The position numbers and the translations under genes were made by a program. From Nocardiopsis gilva YIM 90087 (GTDB lineage Bacteria; Actinomycetota; Actinomycetes; Streptosporangiales; Streptosporangiaceae), in NCBI RefSeq assembly GCF_002263495.1, contig NZ_CP022753.1, positions 2,356,001 through 2,420,000 of the forward strand: a stretch of DNA of 64,000 bases. The letters run 5' to 3'. Below the pieces are notes generated by a model. That model had not been told where the DNA came from. It ran no database searches and saw only the letters and a program-made list of their open reading frames with translations. Shown here piece by piece: positions 41,883-51,005 of this stretch (its first letter is position 1; the number at the start of each line of letters is the position of its first letter).

Positions 41883-42338
41883 TCAGGGAACGACCAGGAC
41901 CAGAGCCTCGGCGACGAGAGCAGGGCGCTCCCCGCCCTCGATCTCCACCTCGTGCCGCAGCGTCAGCAGGAGCCCCTTGTCGGTCTCCTTGACTTCGACC
42001 AGTTCGATCCCGTCGCGGACGCGCGCACCCTCGGTCACCGGCTGCAGGAAGCGGACCTTGTTCAGGCCGTAGTTGATGCCCATCTTCGGGGCTTTCTCCA
42101 GCGTGTAGACGCGCGGTCCGAAGTAGGCGAGGAGGGAGAGGGTGAGGTAGCCGTGCGCGATCGTGCGGCCGAAGGGGCCCTCCGCGGCGCGCTCGGCGTC
42201 GACATGGATCCACTGGTGGTCGCCGGTGGCGTCGGCGAAGCGGTCGATCCGGTCCTGGGTGACGGTGAGCCAGTCGCTGTGGCCCAGGTGCTCACCCTCG
42301 GCGGCGACGAGTTCGGAGATGTCGGCGAACTTCCGCAT
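41883..42338 (-). CDS. MaoC-like (R)-specific enoyl-CoA hydratase
   Basis: A 151-aa hot-dog-fold protein. The active-site motif is FADATGDHQWIHVDAERA (Asp and His of the hydratase 2 motif), followed by GPFGRTIAHGYLTLSLL and GINYGLNKVRFLQPV. It hydrates trans-2-enoyl-CoA to (R)-3-hydroxyacyl-CoA. These proteins act in fatty-acid or polyester precursor metabolism. The ATG at 42338 is the family start; GGGGAG lies 11 bases upstream, longer than usual. A longer frame reaching 42425 has no domain content. No neighbours related to fatty acids are adjacent. Confidence 0.88.
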   Translation of the reverse strand: MRKFADISELVAAEGEHLGHSDWLTVTQDRIDRFADATGDHQWIHVDAERAAEGPFGRTIAHGYLTLSLLAYFGPRVYTLEKAPKMGINYGLNKVRFLQPVTEGARVRDGIELVEVKETDKGLLLTLRHEVEIEGGERPALVAEALVLVVP

Positions 42339-42481
42339 GGTCTGCTGCGCTCCCCACGGTCGGATGGAACTACCGGTCTCGAGGACGACGGCCGGGCGCG
42401 GCCTGCGGCCGACTCTAGCGTGCACCGACCAAGCGGTATGTGACCGGGGTCATAGTTCGGGGCGGGGTCGTCGGCCATGGG

Positions 42482-44707
42482 TCAGTCGTCGACCGCGAGT
42501 GTGGCCGTGAGCTCGTCGAACACCACGTCGCTGCGGTAGGCACGCTCCGCCCGCGTCTCATACACGTAGATCCGCGTGAAGGTGAGCGGATGGGCGACGC
42601 CCTGCGGGACCGGGAACTCGATCTTCCGCCAACCGCTCCAGTCGATTTCCGGGCCGCGCAGCGTGTGCGTGCGCCCCTCGGCGTCGACGACCGTGAGGGC
42701 GGTCCCGGCGCCCTGCGCGTCCCCGCGCACCCGCAGACCGAACGAGAAGGCCTGCCGGTCGAGCCGGATGGGGGCGGGCGGGTGGGCGTAGGCGGCGCGC
42801 GTGCCCTGGGAGCGGGTGAAGTCGTAGGTGAGGGCGAGGCCGTCGCCCGAGTGGCCGGGTACCGGGCGTACCGACGCCTCGGCGCGTGCGGCGGAAGCCG
42901 TCCACCGCGCCGCGTCGTCGAATCCGGAGACCGGTTCGGTCACCGTGCCGAGGCGGACGGGAACGACGGTCCGCGCACCGCCGTCCGACCCGGCGACCGA
43001 GATCGCGATCTCGCCGGTGCCGCGCTCGGCCCGGGGCTCGACGCGGAAGGTCCCGTCGGCCTGGGGAGCGACGTCGACCAGCTCGGGATCGAAGTCGAGG
43101 ACGGCGTCATCCGGCGCGATGGGGGCGCGGGCGCCGTCGGGAGCGACACCGGTCAGCACGAACCGGGCGGACTGCGAGGTGTCGGGGAAGGCGAGTGAGG
43201 CGGGTGCGGCCGTGATCCGCTGGGGACCGGGCAGCACCTCCAACTCGATTGTTCCGCGCATCGGTCCCCACCGTGCGGTGACCGTCGCCGTGCCCGGCGC
43301 GTCGGCGGTGTACCGGACGTCCCGGCTGCCGGAGACCGTCCCGTTCGACGCCGACCAGCGCAGACTTTCGGGGCGGGGGTAGCGGACGGGGCCGTAGGCC
43401 TCGTCGTGCGTCGTGGCGACGAGGGCGCGCCGCAGCCCGGAGAAGACGCGGTAGGGGTCGGCCTGGCGGGGAAGGGCGGAACCGCGCGGCGGTCGCGACT
43501 GGACGCGGGGGCGGATCCAGACGCCGCGCACCTTCCCGGAGCCGGGAGGGGAGAGCACGACCAGCCCGTTGGGAACCGCGCGGAAGAGTCCACCGGTGCG
43601 GTTCCGGACACCGGGCGCGGTCGCGCCGGGCTCGCGGGCCAGCAGCGTCGAGGACCCGCCGCCGTCGAGTTCGAGGGCGTCCGCGGCCCCGGCGCGCAGC
43701 ATCCGCCTCGCCATCTCGCGCAGCGTCGCCCCCGGTGTTCGCGCTGTCCGGCCGTCCGCGGTCATCAGGTACATCCGGCGCCCATCGGCGGAGAATCCGA
43801 TGGCGGTGCGCGGGTGGCGCGAGGCATCGTCGGGGGCGGTCACCCGCCCGTCGCGAAGGAGGACATGGCGTCCGCCCACGGCGGTATGCGGCCGGACGCC
43901 ATCGGCGGTGAGGTCGTAGTCCAGCGCGACCGCGTCCCCCTCGTCGACCTGCTCCAACCGGTCGGCCGCTGTGTCCACGCCGACGAGCATGGTCGTGCCG
44001 GGACCGATGTCCCCGCTGCCGGGCTTGTCACGGACGTCGCGCACAACACCGTCGGTGATCTCCAGCTCGGTGACGCGCTCGGCGTCCCGGGTGGCGCGTT
44101 CGCGCGGGTGCTCACCCCAGTCGGAGGTGAAGGCGCCGACGCCGTCGTCGGGAATCTCGTGGCTGTTCAACCGGTCGATCCGTAACGGCCCGCTGGGCAG
44201 AGTGGCCGACCCGGTGAAGCGCACCCGCTGGATCCGCCCGGTTCCATCAGACTCAAACGTCGCGGCGTTCACATGCGTCCCCGTGGGCGACTTCAACACG
44301 CGCCCGTCACGAACAGCGGCGCCAATCGGCGCGGAGGAGAGGTTGATGTCGAAGTAGTCCCCGTTGACGGCGGCCACGGCGGTGTCATGGGGCTTCACCA
44401 TCTGCGGCAGGGGAGCCGCACCGGTCACGGTCCCGCTGTCGACGTACCCGATGGTCGCGCCCCCACCATCGTCGAGATCGACGCTGAGCGTACTGAAGTG
44501 CTGTCGACGCGCGGTCGTCCCATCGGGCTCTTCGCGCACCTCGGTCGAGGTGAGCACCATCCCCGGAGCGACAGGCTGCGACCGCGACGTCTCTGCACCC
44601 AGCGCGTCCACGACATCGGCGACAGCCGCGGGCGAGAGGAGAACCAGGAGGAGGGGGATGACCAGCGCGGACAAGAACGCTCGCGCCGTGCCGAAACGGC
44701 TGGACAC
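42482..44707 (-). CDS. Secreted phosphodiester glycosidase (NAGPA-domain) protein
   Basis: A 741-aa protein with a signal peptide (ALVIPLLLVLLSPAAVA, cleavage near residue 30). The NAGPA fold (PF09992) shows VAAVNGDYFDINLSSAPIGA, VGGRHVLLRDG, HPRTAIGFSADGRRMYLMTADG and AADALELDGGGSSTLLAR. Members remove or bind 1-O-phosphoryl N-acetylglucosamine-type groups and are often found on actinomycete cell surfaces. The remaining 350 residues are beta-rich: a bacterial Ig-like segment (RWSASNGTVSGSRDVRYTAD) and a C-terminal carbohydrate-binding-like part (WSGWRKIEFPVPQG). The GTG at 44707 has GGAGG 7 bases upstream. Glycan target is unknown. Confidence 0.85.
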   Translation of the reverse strand: MSSRFGTARAFLSALVIPLLLVLLSPAAVADVVDALGAETSRSQPVAPGMVLTSTEVREEPDGTTARRQHFSTLSVDLDDGGGATIGYVDSGTVTGAAPLPQMVKPHDTAVAAVNGDYFDINLSSAPIGAAVRDGRVLKSPTGTHVNAATFESDGTGRIQRVRFTGSATLPSGPLRIDRLNSHEIPDDGVGAFTSDWGEHPRERATRDAERVTELEITDGVVRDVRDKPGSGDIGPGTTMLVGVDTAADRLEQVDEGDAVALDYDLTADGVRPHTAVGGRHVLLRDGRVTAPDDASRHPRTAIGFSADGRRMYLMTADGRTARTPGATLREMARRMLRAGAADALELDGGGSSTLLAREPGATAPGVRNRTGGLFRAVPNGLVVLSPPGSGKVRGVWIRPRVQSRPPRGSALPRQADPYRVFSGLRRALVATTHDEAYGPVRYPRPESLRWSASNGTVSGSRDVRYTADAPGTATVTARWGPMRGTIELEVLPGPQRITAAPASLAFPDTSQSARFVLTGVAPDGARAPIAPDDAVLDFDPELVDVAPQADGTFRVEPRAERGTGEIAISVAGSDGGARTVVPVRLGTVTEPVSGFDDAARWTASAARAEASVRPVPGHSGDGLALTYDFTRSQGTRAAYAHPPAPIRLDRQAFSFGLRVRGDAQGAGTALTVVDAEGRTHTLRGPEIDWSGWRKIEFPVPQGVAHPLTFTRIYVYETRAERAYRSDVVFDELTATLAVDD

Positions 44708-44918
44708 AGAACAACCTCCGAACGGCGGACGCCACCTGGTGTTGCGATGCCGAAGCGGAGTGTAACCATGTGTCCCCTGTGTCTAGACGAACGCCGCGCG
44801 GCCCTCAGTTGAATTTCGGCTGGTACCTGCGAACGCGTTTTCGATCCTTATCTCGTGAACTCGCCGGTAACCAGCCGGGCCGTCGGAACACTGGCCCTCA
44901 TGTAACCAAGGAGGCACT

Positions 44919-45530
44919 ATGTCTGTCATGACCATAGGAAGGTCCGAGCCGCAGCAGCGTCCGTTAACAGTAGAGGACCTGCAGCGGATGCCCGACGACG
45001 GGAGGCGGTACGAGCTGGTCGGCGGGAGGCTTGACGTGTCGCCCGCACCGGTCTCCCTGCATACCCGCATCGAAACACGGCTGTCCTATCACCTGACGGG
45101 CATTGCGCCTGACGGATACGAGGTGCAGACGGGGCCCGGGGTGAACTTTAACGCTGACCGCACTGACCACCGGATCCCCGACGTCGCCGTGTTCCGGGAG
45201 GAGGACTTCGAGGAGCCGTACTTCACCCGGCCTCCATTGTTGGCCGTGGAAGTCGTCTCTCCGGACAGCATTTTCCGGGACAACCACACGAAACGGTCCG
45301 AGTACGAGAAGTTCGGGATCGAGTCCTACTGGATCATCAACCCCCTGGCGGACAAGCCAGGACTACTCGAACTGCGACTTGTGGACGGCGCCTATCGGGA
45401 GGTCTCCCAGGTCTTCGGCATGAGCCTCTTCGAGACGGATGCCCCGTTTCCGGTGAAGTTCGTGCCGCACTGGCTTGTCGCTGACGGCGCATGGAAGACG
45501 TCCATCGGCGGCGAACACGGACCCGACTGA
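44919..45530 (+). CDS. Uma2-family (DUF820) PD-(D/E)XK nuclease-like protein
   Basis: A 203-aa protein of the Uma2/DUF820 family. The restriction-endonuclease-like core shows RIPDVAVFREED (Asp), LAVEVVSPDSIFRD (Glu) and KRSEYEKFGIESYWIINP, the conserved Lys/Tyr-Trp-Ile. These proteins are often found in many copies in actinobacteria and cyanobacteria; their targets are unclear. AAGGAGG lies before the ATG. Base composition is a little below its neighbours. The gene is flanked by divergently or convergently arranged genes, so it forms its own unit. Confidence 0.85.
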   Translation: MSVMTIGRSEPQQRPLTVEDLQRMPDDGRRYELVGGRLDVSPAPVSLHTRIETRLSYHLTGIAPDGYEVQTGPGVNFNADRTDHRIPDVAVFREEDFEEPYFTRPPLLAVEVVSPDSIFRDNHTKRSEYEKFGIESYWIINPLADKPGLLELRLVDGAYREVSQVFGMSLFETDAPFPVKFVPHWLVADGAWKTSIGGEHGPD

Positions 45531-45549
45531 TCCGCCACCCCGTCATTCC

Positions 45550-46713
45550 TCAGGCCAGGCTCGCCGCGTCGGCCGGTCGGGAGCCCTGGTGGTCGAGGGT
45601 GACCGACCGGACGGCAAGGGCACGCAGGGTGCGCGCGTCGATTTCGTGGCCCAGGCCGGGTTGGGTCAGGGGGATCGGGGTGATGCCGTCGTGGGCGCGT
45701 ACCGGTGGGACCGCGACGTCGCGGGCGTGGATGCCGCCGGCTCCCGGCATTTCGCTGGGGAGGCTGATGCCCGGGAGGGAGGCGAGCGCGACGATGGCCG
45801 CGCGGCCGATTCCGGATTCACCGTCGGAGCCGCACCATACGTCCCATCCCGCGTCGGCGGCGCGGTCGTGGGCGCGGCGGGCCGGGGTGAGGCCGCCCAT
45901 GCGGGCGACGCGGAGGTTGAGGGCGCCCGCGGCCTCCAGGCGGATGGCGTCGTCGAGGGTTGCCAGAGAGTCGACCGAGGTGTCCAGGGCGATGGTGGTG
46001 CGCATGTCGCGGCGGAGGCGGGCGTGCGCCGCGAGGTCGTCATCGGCGAAGGGCTGTTCGACGGCGAGCAGGCCGTACTCGTCCAGGGCGCGCAGGGCCT
46101 CCAGGTCGGCGGGGTCCTCGGTGTAGCGTCCCCGCCCTGTCACCTGCAGCACCAGGAACGGGAAGCTCTCCTGAACTGCGCGGATGGGTTCAACGTCCCA
46201 GCCGGGTTCGATCTCCAGCCGGATGCGCCGGAATCCGGAGCCGACCTGCCGGTTGACCTCCAGGACCATGGAGTCCAACGAGGGCTGGCGGTCGATGGTG
46301 ACACCGGCGGTGATGGCGGTGCGTTCACCGCCGAGCGCGTGGGAGAGCGGCGTGCCGCGCTGCTTGCTCCACAGGTCCCAGCAGGCGACGTCGAGGCCGG
46401 ACGCCACGGCCGGGTCGTGCGGCAGGTCCACCCAGGCCAAAGCGGCCTCGGTCGGGCGCATCCAGGAGTGTCGCAGCAGCGCGGGGGAGAAGCCGTCCAC
46501 CAGCGCACGCCACCGGTCGGCGTCGACGGCCGGGATCTCGCCCCAGCCGCAGACCCCGTTGTCGTCGGTCACCCGGACCAGGGCGTGCTGGACCTGGCGT
46601 GGTCGTCTCTCCGCCGCGCGGGCCCCGGACCTGGGGTGGGCCGGCGGCAGGCGGACCAGAGTCGCGTCGATCGTCGCGACCCGAGTGACCGTTGCCGGTT
46701 CCGTGCGTGACAC
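45550..46713 (-). CDS. OSBS/NSAR-like enolase-superfamily protein, catalytic residues lost
   Basis: A 387-aa protein with the fold of o-succinylbenzoate synthase/N-succinylamino acid racemase (MenC type): ALAWVDLPHDPAVASGLDVACWDLWS, GGERTAITAGVTI, IEPGWDVEPIRAV, and VWCGSDGESGIGRAAIVALASLPG. Against known OSBS/NSAR sequences the catalytic KxK is R165-L-E167, the metal ligand Asp in LQVDANTAY is Thr192, and the second catalytic Lys is Arg268. Two metal ligands remain (Glu219 in VEQPF and Asp244 in ALDTSV). Such a protein should not perform the usual reaction. The GTG at 46713 has GCGGAGC upstream. Function now is unknown; a ligand-binding or subunit role is possible. Confidence 0.8.
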   Translation of the reverse strand: MSRTEPATVTRVATIDATLVRLPPAHPRSGARAAERRPRQVQHALVRVTDDNGVCGWGEIPAVDADRWRALVDGFSPALLRHSWMRPTEAALAWVDLPHDPAVASGLDVACWDLWSKQRGTPLSHALGGERTAITAGVTIDRQPSLDSMVLEVNRQVGSGFRRIRLEIEPGWDVEPIRAVQESFPFLVLQVTGRGRYTEDPADLEALRALDEYGLLAVEQPFADDDLAAHARLRRDMRTTIALDTSVDSLATLDDAIRLEAAGALNLRVARMGGLTPARRAHDRAADAGWDVWCGSDGESGIGRAAIVALASLPGISLPSEMPGAGGIHARDVAVPPVRAHDGITPIPLTQPGLGHEIDARTLRALAVRSVTLDHQGSRPADAASLA

Positions 46714-46842
46714 GCGCGCTCCGCCTCCAAAGCGTTCGGGAGTGTGCGGGGGGATGTCCCTCCACTCGAAGGTATCCCGTCTTATCGACCCCGACCACCT
46801 CGGGCTTCGGCGCCGTCCGCGGCTCACCGGCGGGTTCGCGGT

Positions 46843-47484
46843 TCAGCGGGTGGCGCTGAACACAACGGATGAGGGCAGCTCGGTCCGCTCGACCGCGCCG
46901 AATCGATCCCGCACCGCGGACTCGATGGCGGCGAACTCCTCCGCGGTGAGGCGGAACCGCGCCGGAACGCGGTGCCAGGTGATGACGGTACGGCCGCCCG
47001 GTCGCAGAACCCGGTGGAACTCCGCGACGCCGTCGTCGAGGCGAGGCCACATCGCCACAGTGTTCACCGACACCACAAGGTCCACCGACTCGTCGTCCAT
47101 GCACGTCGAATCGGCTCCGCCGAGCCGGATACGCACGCGGCCGTCCCGCACCGCCGCCGCATTGCGCCGCTGGGCCATCCGCACCATTTCGGCGGACGGG
47201 TCGACGCCGGTCACGGTGACATTCGGGCGCGCCGCCAGCATCTCAATGAGGACGCCCGGACCGTGCCCGACCTCTAGGACGTGCGCCCCCTCGGGAACGT
47301 CGAGGATATCCATGATCTCCGCCTGCGCCCCGCGGTTGGCCCAGGCCAGGACCCATCCCGCCAGTCGGCCGACCAGGCCGCGGGGCAGAGCGAAGGGGTT
47401 GGCGCCGGGCGGTTCGCCCGTCCACAACTGCCTGTGCCTGCTGTCCGGACGTTCGGTGTCCCGACGCTCCATCCCGCTCACCAT
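46843..47484 (-). CDS. Class I SAM methyltransferase
   Basis: A 213-aa methyltransferase with SAM motif I at HVLEVGHGPGVLIEML, then VTVTGVDPSAEMVRMAQRR and VDLVVSVNTVAMWPRLDDGVAEFHRVLRPGGRTVITWH (motif II/III). It resembles the UbiE/small-molecule methyltransferase group; substrate unknown. The N-terminal TGEPPGANPFALPRGLVGRLAGWVL precedes the fold. The start is uncertain: ATG at 47484 or 47472. The perfect palindrome at 47654-47695 lies upstream, between it and alanine dehydrogenase, so it must have its own promoter. It is about 130 bases from the OSBS-like gene on the same strand. Confidence 0.78.
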   Translation of the reverse strand: MVSGMERRDTERPDSRHRQLWTGEPPGANPFALPRGLVGRLAGWVLAWANRGAQAEIMDILDVPEGAHVLEVGHGPGVLIEMLAARPNVTVTGVDPSAEMVRMAQRRNAAAVRDGRVRIRLGGADSTCMDDESVDLVVSVNTVAMWPRLDDGVAEFHRVLRPGGRTVITWHRVPARFRLTAEEFAAIESAVRDRFGAVERTELPSSVVFSATR

Positions 47485-47653
47485 CCCGTTCGCCGGTGAA
47501 CCGCCGCTGCCGCCGACCCTCGTGCCGTACCGCGCCGAAGCGGGCGCGACCGGGGTCCGATACCTGCGAACCTTCCCCGCGACCGGCGCGAGTGAACCGA
47601 GACGCACGGTGGGTGGCCTGGGAAATCCGGGACGTGTGGCGGGTGGAGAATGC

Positions 47654-47695
47654 GGGCGGGGGCGTGGGGAACCCGGGTTCCCCACGCCCCCGCCC
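47654..47695. terminator. Perfect 42-base palindrome after ald
   Basis: Two 21-base arms (47654-47674 and 47675-47695) with no unpaired bases; the left arm begins GGGCGGGGGCGTGGGG. It lies 63 bases beyond the ald stop, on the ald transcript, with the methyltransferase gene further downstream. It probably ends the ald message. Confidence 0.8.
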
Positions 47696-47757
47696 GGGTG
47701 GCCTTGGCCCTTCTGCGGACCGAGGCGGCGCCGCGCCGCCTCTGCTGTCAGCCGCCG

Positions 47758-48876
47758 CTACGCCGAGAGCACCTCGGAGATGGTGCGGGACTTCAGGCCG
47801 TGGGCCTCGGCGACGGCGTCGTTGGTGAGGTCGCCGTCGAAGGTGTTCAGACCCAGAGCCAGGGCCGGGTCGTCGTTGAGTGCCTGCTTCCAGCCCTTGC
47901 CCGCCAGCGCGACGGTGTACCGCAGCGTGTCCTTGGTCAGCGCGTAGGTGGAGGTGTTGGGCACGGCGCCGGGCATGTTGGCGACGCAGTAGAAGACGGC
48001 GTCGTGCACCGCGAACGTCGGGTCCGCGTGCGTGGTCGGGCGGGAGTCGGCGAAGCAGCCGCCCTGGTCGATGGCGATGTCGACGAGCACCGCGCCCGGC
48101 TTCATCCGGGAGACCAGCTCGTTGGAGATGAGCTTGGGGGCCTTGGCGCCCGGGATCAGCACCGCGCCGATGACCATGTCGGACTCCAGGACCGCCTGCT
48201 CCAGTTCGAGGGAGTTGGAGGAGACGGTCTTCACACGGCCCTGGTACAGGTCGTCAGCGTGCCGCAGCTTGGCGACGTTGAGGTCGAGCAGGGTGACATC
48301 CGCGCCCATGCCCACCGCGATCTGGGTGGCGTTCATGCCGGACACACCGGCGCCGATGACGGTGACCTTGGCCGGGCGCACACCCGGGACGCCGCCCATC
48401 AGCACGCCGCGCCCGCCGTTGGGGCGCTGCAGGGTCGCGGCGCCGACCTGCGGGGCCAGCCGGCCGGCCACCTCCGACATCGGGGCGAGCAGCGGCAGCG
48501 AGCCGTCGGGCAGCTGCACGGTCTCGTAGGCGATACCGGTGACCTTGCGCTCCAGCAGCGCGTCGGTGCACTCGCGCGAGGCGGCCAGGTGCAGGTAGGT
48601 GAAGAGGGTCTGGCCCTCCCGCATCCGGTGGTGCTCCTCGGCGATGGGCTCCTTGACCTTGAGGATCAGCTCGCCTTCGCCCCAAACGTCGTCCGCGGTG
48701 TCGAGGATGCGCGCACCGGCGGCGGTGTACTCCTCGTTCTTGATGGACGAGCCGAGTCCGGCGTCGCGTTCGATGACGACCTCATGGCCACGGGTGACCA
48801 GCTCGTGGACGCCGGCCGGGGTGATGGCCACTCGGTATTCGTGGTTCTTGATCTCGCGGGGCACGCCGACGCGCAC
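47758..48876 (-). CDS. ald: Alanine dehydrogenase
   Basis: A 372-aa NAD-dependent enzyme that interconverts alanine and pyruvate plus ammonia. Key residues: Lys75 (LILKVKEP) and His96 ([10 protein letters not shown]) at the active site. The cofactor motif is [21 protein letters not shown], and [16 protein letters not shown] is diagnostic. Sequence is close to actinobacterial Ald throughout. The GTG at 48876 follows TAGGAGG. No Lrp/AsnC-family regulator is adjacent, unlike in some genomes. It may serve nitrogen assimilation and redox balance. Flanked upstream by the allantoinase-like gene on the same strand, with a 126-base gap. Confidence 0.94.
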   Translation of the reverse strand: MRVGVPREIKNHEYRVAITPAGVHELVTRGHEVVIERDAGLGSSIKNEEYTAAGARILDTADDVWGEGELILKVKEPIAEEHHRMREGQTLFTYLHLAASRECTDALLERKVTGIAYETVQLPDGSLPLLAPMSEVAGRLAPQVGAATLQRPNGGRGVLMGGVPGVRPAKVTVIGAGVSGMNATQIAVGMGADVTLLDLNVAKLRHADDLYQGRVKTVSSNSLELEQAVLESDMVIGAVLIPGAKAPKLISNELVSRMKPGAVLVDIAIDQGGCFADSRPTTHADPTFAVHDAVFYCVANMPGAVPNTSTYALTKDTLRYTVALAGKGWKQALNDDPALALGLNTFDGDLTNDAVAEAHGLKSRTISEVLSA

Positions 48877-49002
48877 TTGGTCCTCCTAGCGTGGTCATTG
48901 CTACCCACTCACTGTGACCCCTCGAACGATGCCGAACCATCTCCAACATGGATAGCGATTCGAAGTATTGTTGACAGTGTGTAAGCCGTCGTCCCTGGGG
49001 AA

Positions 49003-50307
49003 TCACGTGTTGACGTGCAGCGCAGGCCCACCCTGGGCATTGCGGCGCGAATTCGGTCGCTGCCGGGGGCGCGGGAAGACAGTGGTGCCCGCGACCCACG
49101 TGCGCTCCACCCGGCCGGTGAGGACGCGTCCGGCGTAGGGGCCGATGTCGGTGTCGGGAACGGTCTGCTCGGCGTCGGTGTCGAAGGCCACCAGATCCGC
49201 GTCGTAGCCGGCGGCGACCTGGCCCTTCCAGCGCATGCCCGCCACCTCCGCCGGGCCCGTGGCCGTCCACCGCACGAGGTCGTCCAGGTCGCGTCCGCGC
49301 CGCGACGCCGCCGTCCACAGCGCCGGCAGCGTCCAGGGGATCGCCGCCACCCCTGTGCCGGGGCGGTGGCCGGACCCGATCGTGCTGACCGCGGAGTCGC
49401 CGTCCGCCAGCAGCGCGCTCCACAGCGCGTTGCGGTTGGCGCCCGAGCGCAGCGGCGGTCGGCAGTGGAAGGCGGGGGAGTCGGCGGGCACCGTCTCGGC
49501 GGGCAGGCACAGGTAGTGCGGGCAGGTGTGGGCGCTCACCGCGACGCCGATGGCGCGGGCGGCGGCGAGGAGCGCCGCGCACTCGGCGGCGGTGAACGGG
49601 GAGACATGGGTGCGGGTTCCGGTCACCCGGGCCGCGGAGATGACGCGCTCCAGGCCGCGCCGCTCGGCCCGGGGCGGGCGCGGGGCGGGCAGTCCGTCGT
49701 CCGCGTGGTGCGAGCGGCCCGACGCGGCCAGCTCGCCCGCGTCTTCGGCGTGGACCAGCAGCGGGGCCTCCATCGCGGCCACTTCGGCCATGGCCTTGCG
49801 CAGCAGGGGTTCGTCCACGGCCGAGATGTCCGGCGCGCCGCCGTCCGAGAGGGAACAGTGGAACCCCGCCACCCCGGCTCCGCGGAGGTCGGCGAGGTCG
49901 GCCGGGGTGCTGCGGGGGGTGATCCCGCCGAGGAACGCCACGTTCACCTCGGCTCCGGCCGAGGCCGTCATGTGGGTCTTGAGGGCGGAGACACCCGTGA
50001 TGGCGGGGCGGCCCGGCGCCGGGGTGACAACGATGCTGGTCACGCCGGCACGCACGGCGGCCGCGCTGGTGTTCTGGTACCCCTCGCGCAGTGGCTGGCC
50101 GGGCGCCTGGACGGCGACGTCGAGGTCGACGCACCCCGGGAGCAGCGCGGCCGCGCCCAGGTCGATCTCGTTCCGGGCGTCGGTGACGGAGGCGTCATAG
50201 GCCAGCAGCGCGGCGATGCGCCCGCTGCTGATGCCGACAGCCGCCGCCTCGACCCCGTCGGGGGTGACCACGCGGCGCGAGCGGATGACGGTGTCGATCT
50301 GGGGCAT
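49003..50307 (-). CDS. Allantoinase/dihydroorotase-like protein without metal ligands
   Basis: A 434-aa amidohydrolase-fold protein similar to allantoinase over its whole length (LLPGCVDLDVAVQAPGQPLR, LLVHAEDAGELA, SAHTCPHYLCLPAETVPADS, and RWTATGPAEVAGM). Binding residues of a binuclear enzyme are replaced: HxH becomes Asp63 and Ala65, the carboxylated Lys becomes His150, the second His of the HxxHLS motif becomes Pro237, and the catalytic Asp in SDHSP becomes Gly313. Only His186 of the metal site remains. It is therefore probably non-catalytic; non-catalytic dihydroorotase-like proteins are known as structural partners of aspartate carbamoyltransferase, but none is here. The ATG at 50307 has GGAGGGG upstream. 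Confidence 0.82.
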   Translation of the reverse strand: MPQIDTVIRSRRVVTPDGVEAAAVGISSGRIAALLAYDASVTDARNEIDLGAAALLPGCVDLDVAVQAPGQPLREGYQNTSAAAVRAGVTSIVVTPAPGRPAITGVSALKTHMTASAGAEVNVAFLGGITPRSTPADLADLRGAGVAGFHCSLSDGGAPDISAVDEPLLRKAMAEVAAMEAPLLVHAEDAGELAASGRSHHADDGLPAPRPPRAERRGLERVISAARVTGTRTHVSPFTAAECAALLAAARAIGVAVSAHTCPHYLCLPAETVPADSPAFHCRPPLRSGANRNALWSALLADGDSAVSTIGSGHRPGTGVAAIPWTLPALWTAASRRGRDLDDLVRWTATGPAEVAGMRWKGQVAAGYDADLVAFDTDAEQTVPDTDIGPYAGRVLTGRVERTWVAGTTVFPRPRQRPNSRRNAQGGPALHVNT

Positions 50308-50964
50308 TGGGATCCCCTCCGTAGTTCGGTGGCCCAGTCGCGGAAAGGTGCCGAAAGCGCGGAAATTGTCGCTATACGGTTTTCGATTCGAGAGAATGGT
50401 GGGGGCAGGGTGGGAGACGAGAGAGGAGCCACCGATTGGTGGACGTCGTGATCGGATCAGTGGTGGCGGGCGCGTTCGCCCCGATGTTCGTCGTTGTCCT
50501 AAGATCAATGCGATGGCCTGCGAGACCCGTATTCCTCCCGGAGTAATCCACGGGATCGCCGGAGATTTCCGACGCGGACCCTGATTATGGCCGTAATGGT
50601 GCGTCGCGCGGGGAGAAAACCGGATATTCGTGGAGGGCGCGCGGAGAAAAGGTCGATACCCGCGCCCAGTCGCGCAGCGAAGCGGTGGAGCATCGGGGCG
50701 TGTGGGCCGACAGGGGCGACAGGTGAGCGGGCCTGTTCCGGTGCATCAGCGCGCAAGACGGGTATGTCCGACACGTTGTAGTAGTACGCGTAACCTAGGT
50801 CGAGGTGGTGTCCGTGCTGGAACTCGGAGGTCTCATCGCCGCTCACGCCGCCGCGGGGCTCGTCTCGTGGATGTGGAGCGGCATCGGCCTGCTGGTCGGC
50901 GCGGCCCTCGCGGTGGCGGTCCTGCGCCACAACACGAGCAAACAGCAATCCCGACCACGACGGA
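50308..50964. other. Divergent gap upstream of copD/ctaG
   Basis: About 650 bases between the allantoinase-like gene and copD/ctaG. The 50340-50800 part shows no convincing gene, repeat or leader structure by eye. The 50805-51005 small membrane ORF is at its end. Base composition dips near 50560-50620. Confidence 0.45.
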
Positions 50965-51005
50965 GTGGCACGCGTGGCTCCCCCTGGCGCACAACAGACC
51001 AGTAG
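50805..51005 (+). CDS. Possible small membrane protein (66 aa)
   Basis: The frame encodes a hydrophobic segment LIAAHAAAGLVSWMWSGIGL followed by LLVGAALAVAVL and a basic tail (RHNTSKQQSRPRRSG). The tail end overlaps the start of copD/ctaG by 41 bases. It could be a single- or double-pass membrane peptide translated ahead of the copper gene. There is only a weak GGTCGAGG site before the GTG. I include it with low confidence. Confidence 0.35.
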   Translation: MVSVLELGGLIAAHAAAGLVSWMWSGIGLLVGAALAVAVLRHNTSKQQSRPRRSGTRGSPWRTTDQ

